This document shows, one piece after another, positions 25,947 through 38,652 of a stretch of 64,000 nucleotides of DNA (within the stretch, counting starts at the first letter, position 1; each line of letters begins with the position of its first letter). The stretch covers positions 39,297,562-39,361,561 of the forward strand of contig NC_041010.1 in NCBI RefSeq assembly GCF_004193775.1, written 5' to 3'. The notes under the pieces are model-generated. The model searched no databases. It was not told the origin of the DNA and saw only the letters and a program-made list of their open reading frames with translations. The DNA is from Glycine soja (lineage: Eukaryota; Streptophyta; Magnoliopsida; Fabales; Fabaceae). Made by a program: the position numbers and the translations under genes.

Positions 25947-27521
25947 TAAGTTTAATTTTTATTTTTTTGCAATCAAAATCTTGTGGAGTCACTGCTCGGA
26001 TAAGTGATGACAATGAAAAAAATTGATAAAATGGAGGAAAGATTAGATTTAAAATAAGGAAGAGTAGAAATTAATTAAAGATTAAAATGTCCTTTTTAAA
26101 TACATTAAATTAAAAATAAAATATTAAATTTACAATAAAATTCTTAAACTTTAGTTGAAAAAATAAAAAATTAAACTTAATAATTTGATGTGATAAAACA
26201 AGTGACTTTTGACATTATAAAATTTAATAATACGCGACTTATTATCTAATAATTACACGGAATAAAGATGTTTAGAGAATTGACACGTTGTTGTCTAGGG
26301 GTGGTGACACGTCAACGGTATGAATAAGTGTTGTAAATTGTGATATAGTAGTAATAATAAAATCTTGTGGTGTTCATAAAATGAAATATCTACAAATTGT
26401 TTTTTTCCTCAATTTTTTTTTTTTGTTTTTCACAATTGATAGAAGAAAAAAAAAAAGATAGAGTTTTCACTGCACGGGGGCTCCTATTTGTGTCCCAACA
26501 GACCCAGAGTTCATGGAAATGGGTTGGTTTACAATCCCTTCGCTATCTGAGATTGTGGAGAATCTCGCAATTTCTAGTTACCAGATTTTCCAAATTTGAG
26601 ATTTTTACGCACTTAGAGGTAGGTAGGTCACTTGGGTTTTGTTCGGTCCTGCTTGTTGGGCTCATCTGTGTCTAATTCATTTATTTTGTATGAATTTGGG
26701 ATCATGGTGGCCATTGATGGGTTTCTGCAAGTGGAATTTTAATTGTGTGTTTGTGTATGTGCTGTTTTAAATTGAAATAGTTAAGCTGCTTAAGCACTCT
26801 TTTTGTCGTGCACCCCCTTTGATTTGTTTATCCTCAATTTGCATGTTTGATTTTGCTTTGTGGGTTAATGGCACATTGCCACTTGTGCTTAGATCTTAGA
26901 ATTTGCACGACTATGGAAAAGTTTCATAATTCAACTTATGTTCTTCAAATTCTTCAACTTTTATAAAAACTCTCTTTTTCGACTTCTCCAAAAGCTTAGA
27001 TGATTTTTTTTAGGAATAAACAATCATTTAAGCAAAAACCAGCATAACCCGCCATAAATCCCAACCATCCCAAATACAAATTCCTTTCCCAAAAACATAA
27101 TATTAAGAAAACCATCGCTCCTAAGTCTCGAATTGCAGCATATCAGCACAAAATTTTCAAAAGCTGAGTTCTATAAATTATTTTTATCTGATGGAAGATG
27201 TTTAATTTTATTTTTTTTTGTATTCTTTCTTCCATAACTGCTTATTGACAAGTTTATTTACCATTGTAAGAATTGTTTGTAGCCTATTAGTTATAGGTCT
27301 GATCAACTGTAATATCTATATGTCATGCAGATGGGATTGGATAGGTTGAGCCTTTTTAGCTGGTAATTGGTAGTTTGATTCTATAGTTTTGAGGATTCAA
27401 TTTGGTGTGACTTATTTTGTTGGGAAACTTTTATGTTTCAGTAAATGCAAGAACTTTAAGAAAGATTGGGTATTGGGTATCTTGTTTTCCAACTCAATAA
27501 GATAGTGGGGAGGAAAGAGAT
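25947..27521 (+). other. Upstream region and probable 5' UTR exon/intron of the DUF639 gene
   Basis: From about 26450 the base composition becomes less AT-rich. A candidate non-coding first exon ends near 26619 at AGAG|GTAGGTAGG, and a TTATGTTTCAG acceptor at about 27441 would join it to the leader of the coding exon at 27522. A leader intron is inference; no promoter element was pinned down. Confidence 0.35.
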
Positions 27522-30500
27522 ATGGCTGTAGGTAGCAAAACCAGAAATATGCTTGAAGGTCTGGTTAAAGAAGGATCATTTAAATGGTTGCTTGGCAAGA
27601 AGAGTTACTTTTATGAAGAATTTGAAGAGATGGAAAATTCTCCTTCTGCTGGGAAGAATTTTATACGAGAGCTCTCTCCTGTTGCAAACCTAGTTGTTCG
27701 TAGATGCTCAAAGTAAGTGTATTTCTGTGCATCTAAGCTTGTTTTCTTGGCAATTGTTGCTTCATAATCAGTTTCAAATTTAGTTTGAGTATTTGGTAGC
27801 ATTGGACATTTGACTTTTTTTGTTTGACCCAATGGCTCATAATTTTGATTGGAAATTCAACGATAATAAAAAACAAATAATGCAGAATCCTTAGAACCTC
27901 TTCAAGTGATCTTCAGGAGAGCTTCAATCAAGAGGCTTCTGATTCTATGAAGAATTCATCACGATATGCGAGGAACTTATTAGAATATTGCTGTTTCAAG
28001 GCACTTTTCCTGACAACACAAATGACTGGTCATCTCTTTGATAAAACATTCCGGCGTTTGACATATGACATGATGTTAGCTTGGGAGACCCCGGCTGCTG
28101 ACAGCCAACCTTTAACTAATGTATGATTTTCAGAGTGCAATGAGATTTTCTTGGAGTAATGTGTTGAGATTGATTTTTACCAGGAAACAGTTTTGGAATC
28201 ATATATAGAATCTTGCATAACCTAATACCTTTTTGTTGTTGGGATTGGTGGGCATTATTATACAATAAAATGTGGAATATGGTTGATAAATAGCTAGAAC
28301 TAGAATATCCTTAAACTAATAATATATTTCTGATTTTCTGTGTGTTTTAATTTTTTCTCTTTATATTTATGGGTGAAAACAAATTATACTCAAAATTTCT
28401 TCTTTCCTACTTTCTGAACTTGATATGTTGTTAGTTTCCTTTGTTATGTGCATATCAAATAAATATAAAATGTATGTCCTCCTAATGATCTATATTCTTG
28501 CGTCTTATATACATACTATATTATAGGTTTGTTTGTGGTGTCTTTAGTACTCTGATCTTTCTGAGTATTGATGGGCTTCAATTTTTCTAAAAGGTCGATG
28601 AGGACATATCTGTTGGTTTAGAAGCTTTCTGCCGAATAGCTCCTTCAATTCCTATCATTGCCAATGTCATCATTAGTGAAAATCTTTTTGAGGTGCTGAG
28701 TTCATCAACTGATGGTCGCCTTCAGTTCCCCATCTATGACAAGTACCTCACTGGCCTAGAAAGGTATCAACCTTTACCTTGAAATACATTGTAGCTTTCT
28801 CCTTTGTCTGACTTCCAAATTTCTTTTATGCAAGCCACCTTTCCTTCATTTTGTGTATGTTTATGTATCTATTTTTAATTGTTTATTTTTCCTTTCTTCA
28901 TTTTTTTTGGGGCAGGGCATAGGACATATTTGTAGGAGTTGCTGAACGTATATCTCTTTAACTGTTGATTTTTAAAAGGAATCTGGCTGGATATACATCT
29001 GCTTAGATTGATTACTCACCCTTCATCTAGTTTTATATAATTCTACTTAGGTAGTGTTTCACCTAGTGTTTTTTGGCTTCTTTTCTCTTTAAAAGGTGAA
29101 GCTCCTCTAATTAGCTTCTACAGAAGCTGTGTTTTCTGGGCTTTGTTCATTTTAAAAGCTACTTTTATTTTCAAAAGCTTCGCCTAAATGGTGTTTGGCT
29201 TGACTTCTCCTTTTAAGGAGGAGAGAAGTGCAAAAAAAGTTGGGTCAGATGCTACCCTGGCTGGAGAAACGGTGAAGACATTTAAGTTTTCTCCTTTTAG
29301 TTCCCTATAATTTTTTTACTGCCCTGTATTTTTCTGATATAATTTAATGGAATCCCTCCCATCTATTTTCGGCAATCGCTATCCTACGAATTTAGAAGAG
29401 AATGAAACTGTGGGAGGGGCTTACAAGGATATAGATGGTACTGCTCTGCATATACCTAATGATATTTTAAGGACATGGAAAGGGAAAGGGAGCTAGAGAG
29501 GGAACACTATGAAATATAATTCAGTACTAGGGCTTTGTATAGTTATGATCAAACAATGGCATAACACCTCTGCAATTATACCCTCCACTTTATGTGCACT
29601 ACAAGTAGCTACATGCACTTAGCCAAGAAGACTTTTCAAATCAAATAATAATAACATATGTTAATCAGCATATTTTTAGGAGGGCATCTTCTGCTTGTGT
29701 ATTTTATTTCTTTTGTTATTAGAATACATATATTTCTTTAATAGCATAGATAGCATTGAAAAAATCCATTAGGGGCTTTTAGTTCTACTTAAAATTGAAT
29801 AGCAATTTTTCAAAAGTAGTTTTAGAGAAATTTACGGAACCCTCAGAGTTAATGTTTGTGCCAAGCCCTAGAGTTCTCACAACATGATAGAGCCAGATAG
29901 TAGTTAGTAGTTAGAATAGTTGTTGGTTAGAGGCAGGGAACTAGGTTAAATACTTAAATAGGAGGAGAGGGCATTCAGTTTTGGCATCATTTGAGAACTG
30001 AGCTTTAGTTCTGCTGTAGAAAGGGAAAATCCTTACAAGGGGAATTTTCTCCGTAGGTTCTTTGTTTATAATTCAACAAAGAGTTCCAAAGCATTCTTTT
30101 TTGCTTTCTCTGTTTTTCCCATCTCTCTCTCGCTATGAAAACTTGTAACTCATTTCTGGGTTCCTTTAACAATTGGAAAAGGGGATGGTATTGTTTAGAC
30201 TCAAAAACAGTCAAACTTATTTTTTGAGCAAGCCCTTCTCCCTTTATTAATGCATGAGCACCCTATTAAGTTTGTACTGAAAATTTAGGTTAGTGTGTGC
30301 ACATAAATGTGAGGGCTATCTGCCAGACAGGCTTGTGGACTGAAGTCCAGGTTCATTGCTTCTAATCACACGCCAAAATGACTGAACAACATTTTCAGTT
30401 TAGATTTTAGTTTGTACTTTATGTTGCTAATTTCCAAGGTTGAGTTTCTGTATATCTGCTTCAGTTTCTGATTCTACAGTCTGTAATTTTGTTGTATTAT

Positions 30501-33500
30501 TTCTGTATGCACTTTTTTTAAAAAAATTTTGTGTAAACTATTTAATATTTTTTAAAAATTTTCACAGAGCTGTAAGAAAAATGAAGAGCAATTCAGAGTC
30601 GTCTCTCCTGGCGGCTGTAAGATCCTCTAAAGGCGAGAAGATTCTCGAGGTTGATGGAACAGTCACAACACAGCCAGTCCTTGAGCATGTAGGAATATCC
30701 ACATGGCCTGGTAAGTGTGCGAAAAAGATACATTTATCTGCCATCTTTCTTGAGCATATGTTCCTGCCAAGTTATTATATACACTTGGTGATAAAGTAGA
30801 AATATGCATTGTTTACCCTTAACTTTTGCAACACTTCTTTGTGGCATGATGCAGGAAGGTTAATCTTGACAGATCATGCACTTCTTCCTGCCAAGTTATT
30901 ATATACACTTGGTGATAAAGTAGAAATATGCATTGTTTACCCTTAACTTTTGCAAAACTTCTTTGTGGCATGATGCAGGAAGGTTAATCTTGACAGATCA
31001 TGCACTTCATTTTGAAGCACTCCGTGTTGTATCATATGACAAACCAAAAAGATATGACTTATCAGAAGATCTTAAACAAGTTGTTAAACCTGAGTTGACT
31101 GGACCATGGGGTACCCGACTTTTTGACAAGGCAGTCTTCTATAGCTCATCATCCTTGTAAGTAATTTCACAATTATTTTTTAGATAATAGATAACTGCTG
31201 AAAATTTATTTTGCCATCAACTTTCAAAAGTACTTTTCTTGTAGATCAGAACCAGTTGTACTAGAGTTTCCAGAACTTAAAGGTCACGCTCGTCGTGATT
31301 ATTGGCTAGCTATCATCCAAGAGATTCTATATGTTCACAAATTCATAAGCAAGTATAAACTTAAAGGGGTTGCACGGGATGAAGCGCTTTGGAAGGCTGT
31401 TTTAGGAATTTTGCGTTTGCAAGCCATTCAAGATATTAGTTCCACGACTCCTATACAGGATGATGCTTTTCTCATGTTTAATTTATGCGATCAGCTTCCG
31501 GGTGGAGACTTGATATTAGAAACCCTTGCAAATATGCCAAACTTAAGAGAGTCACATCATGAAAATGATTTCAAGGGTGGAAGTGGAATGTATTCTATAT
31601 CAGCCTTGGACATGGTTTCTAACTTGGGATTTGTATTTGGAGCAAGTTCAAACAACTCAAATGAGAGTAGGATTGCTGTGGGTGAAATATCTGTTGGAGA
31701 AATGACTGAATTGGAAAGAGCGGTTAAAGAATCTAAGAACAATCATAAAAAGGTCATATCTGCACAAGCCACAGTTGATGGTGTTAAAGTTGATGGTATT
31801 GACACTAATTTGGCTGTCATGAAGGTACTATTTTATTATCCTCTTTAACCTTTAGTCAAAGTGTTATACTTTTAATGGTGAATATAAAATAAAAGGCTAT
31901 TGCATTTTGATTGTAATTTGTGAAGATACATTGGATTGTGGATCCTACTTACTCTTCACAGGAAAATCCATAAACATGCAAGCCTGAATAGATCATGTAG
32001 TGTGCATTAGGCAGTGTACAACTTCTCTCTTTTCCTAAAATGACGTAATAATAATGGAATGAAGCCGAATCGGATAATAATCAATTTTAGAATTGTTAAC
32101 CTGGTTTCCAAGAATTATCCTACTTTGACTCTGATACTTGTCATTTCATCTACTTTCAGGAGTTACTTTTTCCTCTAAATGAACTTGCGAAGTCTCTTCA
32201 GTCCTTGGCATATTGGGATGATCCACGGAAGTCTTTAGTGTTTTGTTTGTTTTTCAGTTACATCATCTACAGGTAAAACTTTTTAAGATCAATCAGTATT
32301 CAATTGACCTGTTTTTTTGTTGAGACGGGAGAGAAGCAAGATAATTTTTATGGAAATTTATGAAATTGTTATAGAAATTAGAGAAGTAATTGAGGGGGGA
32401 AATTCAGGATGATTTGATATGGATACTATTTTAATAATAAAAGTTGTTGGGTATCTCTTTATTGTCTAGTCAGTGTTTTTGTATATGTTTTCACATGATG
32501 CAATTTAGTTTTTCTTGTTAATATATGAAACTCCAAATATTTTATGCGAGAAAAAAAAATACTGAAGACTTTAGAATTTGTTGGATTTGAGAAAACATTT
32601 TTCTTTTCTTTGTTTACGTTTACAATTTCAAAAATGTCGCTTTGTTTTCTTTTAGTTTCATATTTTCAAAATATTGTACAAGAAATGGTGAAAACAGAAA
32701 ATGTTTTTGTCAAACAAAATACACCCTTTAGTTCTCATTTTCAACATTCTTTTTGGTACTTGTTATGATGATAGACTTCCCTTCTTTCGAAAACTTATAA
32801 TCTGATTATTGTAGGGGTTGGCTTGGCTATGCAGCAGCGCTGGTGCTTGTGTTACTTGCAGTTTTCATGATAATTACTCGATGTTTTAGCCAAGGTAGGT
32901 CAGTTCCTGAAGTTAAAGTACTTGCCCCTCCACCAATGAATACAATGGAACAACTTTTGGCTGTTCAGAATGCTGTCACTCAAGCTGAACAGCTCATCCA
33001 AGATGGTAACGTAATTCTGCTCAAGTTCCGTGGCTTGTTGCTGTCCATTTTCCCTCAGGTGCTCTCATTCTTTCCCTTTTTCTGATATTTAGCTTTGAAT
33101 AAATAATACATACACTGTTTACACTGTCACTAAATTATAAATTGTCCTCTATAATAAGTTTGTTAATTTTATAATAACTACCTTAAAAACCATATCTCTA
33201 ATTGGTTGATAGTGTAAAAACTTTTACACTAAGCCTATTAAAATTAAACTCTTCAACTTTTGTCTAGATAGAAGCATGTATGTACTTGTTAAAATGTTAT
33301 TTTGAGAATTTTATTCAATATTCATTGCAAACTTGAGTGTCACTCACATTATAATACTTGGTTCCATTTATATGATAATCAGGCCACGGAGAAGTTAGCC
33401 TTTGGTCTTCTATCAACAGCCTTGATTTTGGCTTTCTTGCCTACTAAATGCATAGTTCTGCTACTCTTCTTGGAGATATTTACAAGATATTCACCTCCAA

Positions 33501-33610
33501 GAAAAGCTAGCACTGAGAGATTGACGAGGAGATTAAAGGAATGGTGGTTCAGCATACCAGCAGCTCCTGTTACACTTGAAAGAGATAAAGAGGAAAAGAA
33601 GAGAAAATAG
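27522..33610 (+). CDS. DUF639 family membrane protein
   Basis: Nine coding-gene segments join in frame: 27522-27712, 27886-28120, 28594-28763, 30568-30710, 30979-31156, 31245-31824, 32160-32272, 32815-33058 and 33383-33610, giving 693 residues. The sequence matches the plant DUF639 family in motifs such as SSRYARNLLEYCCFKAL, ILTDHALHFEALRVVSYDKP, KPELTGPWGTRLFDKAV and AYWDDPRKSL. Hydrophobic segments at about 523-558 and 623-650 are likely membrane helices; the tail is Lys/Arg/Glu-rich. The function of the family is not established. By memory it matches the Arabidopsis locus At3g18350, next to a VQ gene, as here. Oddities: intron 3 is 1.8 kb with repeat-like content, and a 124-bp tandem duplication places two identical acceptors before exon 5, of which only the second keeps the frame. 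Confidence 0.9.
29020..29300. repeat. hAT/MITE-like repeat remnant in DUF639 intron 3
   Basis: Contains GTAGTGTTTCACCTAGTG and later TGGTGTTTGGCTTGAC, with AAAAGCTACTTTTATTTTC and AAAAGCTTCGCC words between them, typical of small non-autonomous plant elements. CTCCTTTTAAGGAG (about 29207-29221) is a perfect palindrome. No clear target duplication. Confidence 0.3.
29870..30190 (+). mobile_element. Possible solo LTR of a copia-type element in DUF639 intron 3
   Basis: The segment begins near TGATAGAGCCAGATAG. It has a TTAAATACTTAAATAGGAGG TATA-like stretch, a GAGAACTGAGCTTTAGTTCT leader-like patch and ATAATTCAACAAAGAGTTCC. It ends near CCTTTAACA, and all of this is in the arrangement seen in plant copia LTRs. 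No partner LTR or target duplication could be confirmed. It lies in sense with the gene. Confidence 0.35.
30761..31008 (+). repeat. 124-bp tandem duplication spanning a splice acceptor of the DUF639 gene
   Basis: Copy 1 is 30761-30884 and copy 2 is 30885-31008. By eye they differ at a single base (C at 30832, A at 30956). Each contains the end of intron 4, an acceptor GATGCAG, and the first 30 bases of exon 5. Acceptor 1 ends at 30854 and acceptor 2 at 30978. Confidence 0.95.
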
Positions 33611-35448
33611 ATATTGATGCACGGTGTAATCTGTTTTGTATATGTTTTTGTTTAATGCTGCTTTTTGTCTTGTACATAGAGATGTTAAAGGTGTAAAACT
33701 CATTAGGGGAAGCAAAATAAATAATTAGAAAATGAAATTACACTCACGAAAATCTCGTATAACAACAGACTGGTTTTTCAATGTACATGTATGTGAACTG
33801 AAAAAGAATCTCTAGTCTGTTGCAATCGTGTGTTGGGACAAACAAATGTAACACATGCTAGCATCTCGCAGGCTACGATTAAAATTAGATAAAATCTATA
33901 AAGAAAAATAAACTAATTGAAAAATATTTAAATTGTAATAATATGTATAATTAACTAGCGTTTTGCCGTGTTGATGCACGGGCTCATACTCCTATTTGAA
34001 TATTACCAACATATGATAAAGATCAATAACGATTTTCTTATTTGTATGATTATAATGTTGAGTTATGTTTAGAAAAAGTAACATAGAGTAAGAATACAAA
34101 CAAATTTAATGTTATTGTGTATTGTTGGATGGTGTTGTTGTAGTAATGAAAGAAAGGCTATAGAATAAAGAGAGATAAATGAGTTGATTAAATTTGTGGA
34201 TACAGTTACTAATCATTTAATAATTATAAATATGACAATGATATTATATACACCAATATTCACCTAAAAAGTAGACATTTAAAATTAATTAATTTGACAA
34301 AATTTAATATATATATTTTAAAATAATAAAAAGAATATTATTATTTTAAAATAAATAATAATGATTTGTTGAAAGTATAATTTAATATATATAGTCATGA
34401 TATTCATAGTGTCATGCATCTCAACTTCTTAATGGTCATTTTTATTCTATTTCTTTCTATAATTTTTTTTATATATCACATGGTTTCCTTCTCTCACTAT
34501 CTTTCTTTTTTATATCTCTATCTCTCTCACCTTTCCACCTCCAAAATGAGGTGGAAGTTTATAATTTTTTATACATATATGGGTAAATTTTCACCTCAAG
34601 ATTTAGCTTAAGATTTACCTAAAACAAAGTGATACAACTCAGGTTAAAGTTCAGATTCACAAACTTTGATCTTCCCAAAATGAATGTAATTTATCGTCGA
34701 GGGACTAAAAAGAAAGTTGTAGTCTGTCATCAACTCATCAAGTTTACTTGTTCATCGTGTCTTGACATTTGTGTGACTTTCCCAAAAGTAATGTTTGTTT
34801 ATGTTTTGAAAATTGAACAAAACAAACAAACAAATGTTCAGAAAATAGACTGATGGGGCAAGCTATTTTTATTGCTGCCACTGTCTTGTTTCATTATAAT
34901 CCTGAGTTATCAATTAATTATCATGGCATTGTATTCGAATTCAAACAAAAAAATGGAGAGAAAAAAAACATGTTATTTGTTCTTATTGTAATTGATCACC
35001 ACATGCATCATGCTTTTAAAAAAAAGTTATAATATATAGTATCTCTTGAAAATTTTGCAGCTTCATGCTTCACATCGTGTTTTTTTTCCTAAACTATATA
35101 TGTACACAAATTGAAACACATGTACGTATATAAAAACAAAGATGATCCACAAAGCATGTGGAAGTTCTGAGAAGCTAACAAAGAAAGGATCATATAGTGA
35201 CATGTAACATAGAAAGCTATATCTTTCTTTATTATTTCTGAATTACAAATCTATATGAAACTATGTATCAAAGTAATAAATGGAATAATTTCCTGTAGAT
35301 ACAATTTTTTTTCTACAAAAACAAAACCTTTAAATTAATTCTTCAAAAAGGAATCCCCATAAAAAAATATTGAAGTTCTATCCTGGAAAACTAGAACTTT
35401 TATTGGCACTAATAAAAATTCAAACCAGAAAAAAAGCTTCAACTATAA
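33611..35448. other. Spacer between the convergent DUF639 and VQ genes
   Basis: Holds the two 3' UTRs. A GC-richer patch GTTTTGCCGTGTTGATGCAC (33959-33978) with a CCGTG/CACGG hairpin resembles a motif common in plant repeats but has no defined borders. The remainder is AT-rich without coding potential. Confidence 0.45.
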
Positions 35449-36180
35449 TCAATGCTCAAGGAACTCTTTCATCCCTTCCAATGAGGTTCTCAAGTTATGA
35501 GAGAAGAACAAAGAGTCCGAGTAATTCAAGAATGGCTGACTCGAACACACAAACTCCGCCGAGCTCGGCGCCATAACCGGAAAATTTGTCACATAAGGGT
35601 TCAACTTAGGCTCTAGCATTGATGGCTCCCCGGTCATGAAACAAGAGTTAACTTGGTTTTCTCCCACGCTACTACAATTGTTTTCTTCGGTTATTACCGA
35701 TGATGTCTCGTTGTCCTCATTTTTCACAATATTCACATTTTTTCTATCACTTTCTTTGTCTCCCACCACCGCCGCAACATCACCCCCAAATTCTTGGTTC
35801 GAGAGTTGTTGTGGCGATTGGTTGCCACCCTCCTCTTTCTCCTCTCCTGAGCGAGAGAGGCCAGTGAGCTTTTGCACCAATGACATGAAATCCTTAGGCT
35901 GAGTGTGGATGACCTTTGGAGAATGTGTGTAGATAATTACCGGGTGGTGGTGTTGTTGTGGTTGTTTGTACAATGACGTTGGCATTGCCCGTGTCATGGC
36001 ACTATTAACAAGGGATGATGATGTTGATGATGACGATGACGATGATGAAGATGATGATTTTTTGATGAAATGAGATTCCTTGTTGATTTTCAAAGGTGGT
36101 GATGATAGCAATCCATTAATGTTGTTGTTGGTGGTGGCGGAGGTGATTGGTTTCTTTGCATGGAATTGTGAAGGACTCAT
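35449..36180 (-). CDS. VQ-motif protein, VQ20-like
   Basis: A single uninterrupted exon encodes 243 residues from the ATG at 36180; ten extra in-frame residues exist upstream (from 36210), but MSPSQFH is the conserved family start. The VQ motif FMSLVQKLTG (FxxxVQxLTG) is at about residues 98-107, preceded by PVIIYTHSPKVIHTQPKDF. Upstream, PLKINKESHFIKK and a run of eleven serines (encoded by the GAT/GAC repeat at 36014-36054 on the plus strand) match the VQ20/VQ21 (MKS1) layout. VQ proteins are nuclear partners of WRKY factors. Arabidopsis VQ20, as I recall, works with WRKY2/WRKY34 in pollen. The gene is intronless, as is usual for VQ genes, and converges on the DUF639 gene. In Arabidopsis the same neighbour relation exists (At3g18350/At3g18360). 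Confidence 0.92.
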   Translation of the reverse strand: MSPSQFHAKKPITSATTNNNINGLLSSPPLKINKESHFIKKSSSSSSSSSSSTSSSLVNSAMTRAMPTSLYKQPQQHHHPVIIYTHSPKVIHTQPKDFMSLVQKLTGLSRSGEEKEEGGNQSPQQLSNQEFGGDVAAVVGDKESDRKNVNIVKNEDNETSSVITEENNCSSVGENQVNSCFMTGEPSMLEPKLNPYVTNFPVMAPSSAEFVCSSQPFLNYSDSLFFSHNLRTSLEGMKEFLEH

Positions 36181-36403
36181 GACTTTGGTTTTGATTTTTG
36201 AAGGTAACAATTACCCACAACACACAGAAACAAAAGGTGAGGTTATGGAATTAGTTATTATATGAGTTTTCTTTAAATGGATTTGAGGGGGAAAAAAAAC
36301 TAAAAAAGTTTGAAACAAATGGAAATAAAATGAAGATTATGGTTTAGGTTGTTATGGTTTTGTGTGGAGATGGTTAGGGCAAAGATTTGGAGAGACGAAT
36401 GTG

Positions 36404-36415
36404 TTTATATATATA
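36404..36415 (-). promoter_or_regulatory. TATA-like box of the VQ gene
   Basis: On the minus strand the sequence reads TATATATAAA, about 225 bp upstream of the ATG at 36180. It is the only good TATA candidate in the leader. A GC-rich stretch with GTGGGCCCCACGC lies further upstream (36561-36573). Confidence 0.5.
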
Positions 36416-37575
36416 GGATTTGGGTTTTGCATGGTGCATGCAAATTTTGTTACAAGTGAATGTGATGATCAATAGGATTATGACAGGTAGGCAATGTGAT
36501 AATGTGGAGGCAGTGTTGAGGTGTCGGGAGGAGCGGAATGGCGCGAATCAGTTGAGGGGGTGTGGGCCCCACGCGTCACTCTGAGCGGCGTTTTTATGCT
36601 GTCGTGGTGTGGCGGCGCATTCGGAGGAAAATGTTAAGGTTGTTCTTCCACTGAACACGAAAATGCCGTGAATGGCGTTTATTAGAAAGAAAATAAAATA
36701 TGTTTATGAAAAACATGAAACAATACAGTTTTTCTTCGATTAATCCATTTCTTTCAAAGACTAATAGTGCTAGTAGGGAAATATTTATGATAAATACATA
36801 TTTTGATACAATCTTACACATAGTAACATATTTCAAGATTAAATTTATGATTATATATTTATTATTTCGCATCATATTACCGTTTTTTTTTTTGAAGAAA
36901 AACCTCGAGGTTTATGTCGTTTACTTACCGTGTTAAGCCAACTTTTTCAAAGTATAAACCTCTAAATGTTTTATCAAATTGTTTTTCAGTGTTTAAAAGT
37001 GGAACGAATTAAAGAGAAAGGGTTTTAGCCTTTTAGCTTTGGCCCATGAGTTTTACGAAGTTTGGTATCGTGGAATAATGACGGAATATTTATGTATATG
37101 TTCCTCCATCTATTTCATATTATATGTTTTTTAGATGATTTTGTTTGTGCAGTAAAAAAAAAAAGACGATTTTGAACATTGGCACTTAAGAAAAAAGAAA
37201 GTGTTAACATTTTTCTTAAAAAATATATATTACGGTTTACGCCCTTAAAAGACAAATAACGTGAAACTGAAAGAGTATGCATCACTTATCCAAACGCCTA
37301 GTCCTAGGACTTTTTGCAACAAGTTGATTACGATATTGCGCAACTTTTAGTATGACATAAATATGGATGAAAAAGAGATTCAGTTATGAAATATCTTCAT
37401 TTTGGTTTTCTCGTCATTAAGCTTGGCATATATAATTGGAAGTAGCGGATGAATATAAAATAATATAAATGATAAATTTATATAATTTTTATATAAATTC
37501 CACTTTTATTTTAAATATATTTTTATGTAATATTAGTTTTAGTTTTTATAAATTATTATTATTATTTTAAGATCA
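36416..37575. other. Promoter-side spacer of the VQ gene
   Basis: A short GC-rich block (about 36500-36610, including a GGGCCC word within GTGGGCCCCAC) is typical of plant promoters and may belong to the VQ gene. The rest is AT-rich and shows no gene. Confidence 0.4.
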
Positions 37576-37579
37576 AATA

Positions 37580-38058
37580 TTTAATTAAGATTTTAAAAAA
37601 TTATAAAAGACTTTTTTAAAAAAAAATTTGAGGTATTCAATCAAGATTTTTAAATAATAGAAACAAGTCTTGTAATATTCAATAAAGACTATTAGAATTT
37701 TTTAAGAAATTTAATAAAATCCGTTGGTATTCAATTAAGATTTTTTATAACTTAAAAAAAGTCTCATGATATTTAAAAGTATACAAACTTCGATAGAATT
37801 TTTCTTACGATTAATTTTAATAGATTTCGTGCAACTCTTTTCTTTCCTTTTTTTCTTCTACAAATTGACATATTTATATTTTTATCACACATAATTTTTT
37901 GTCTCTTTGTTGAAAGCAGTAAACATTCATAATTTTTTTTATTCTTTTGACCAATAGATAACATGCCCTGAAACGTATAATATGAGAGATCTTTTTAATT
38001 CTTTGAATTTGAGACATTTTGATTATCTTGATTATATATTTATGCATATAAATGAACG

Positions 38059-38120
<62 letters not shown>

Positions 38121-38652
38121 CATGAAAACTATATACTTTTAATGAACGTGAGAAGTTGACTACTCATGTATAAGTAGATAAATATATAAATGAAGTTTGA
38201 AACAATTATTGAACATGTTTTTTGTTTGGTGAGATGTTATTGTGTGAATAATTACAAGTATCCATGCTACTTATAGACAATGTGGTATATAATTTTTATA
38301 TCGTTAATTAACACGATTAATATTCTATGGAAGTTGATTTGTGATGTAACAAGTTAAAGATTCTTTATTTAAAGTGTTAAGTAGACAAAATTCATGGGTC
38401 TTTATCAATAATTTTGAATATTTTTTAAAAATTTAAGAAATCCTTTAAAATCTTAAAAATCCATAATGTTCTTTCAAATCTTATGAATTCATATTTTGTA
38501 AATTCATTAAAATCTAAACTACAAAATCCTAATCATAAAAATCTTTTAAAAAAATTTTAAAAGTCATTATATTGTTATAATTTTTTTAAAGATTTACAAG
38601 ATATTTTTTTTGTTAAAATAGTTTTTTAAAATCTTAATCCAATGCACTCCCT
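37580..38652. mobile_element. AT-rich terminal-inverted-repeat element (copy B), related to 23694-25946
   Basis: The right end TTTTAAAATCTTAATCCAAT then GCACTCCCT is followed by TA at 38653-38654. The left end has ATTTAATTAAGATTTTAAAA and repeated TGGTATTCAATTAAG-type words that mirror the right half. It shares its words and order with copy A. No transposase is left, and a (TA)n microsatellite has grown in its middle. The left border is uncertain. Confidence 0.4.
38062..38117. repeat. (AT)n microsatellite
   Basis: About 28 uninterrupted AT dinucleotides, flanked on both sides by AATGAACGTGA / GAACATGA words. Confidence 0.95.

Noticed and set aside
30855..30946. Extra coding exon from the first duplicated acceptor
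   Set aside because: Joining exon 4 to 30855 leads to a stop at 30944-30946 and loses conserved DUF639 sequence; recorded as a potential aberrant isoform only.
35636..35902. Plus-strand 88-codon frame across the VQ gene
   Set aside because: Shadow of the VQ protein frame; the minus-strand frame has the FxxxVQxLTG motif.
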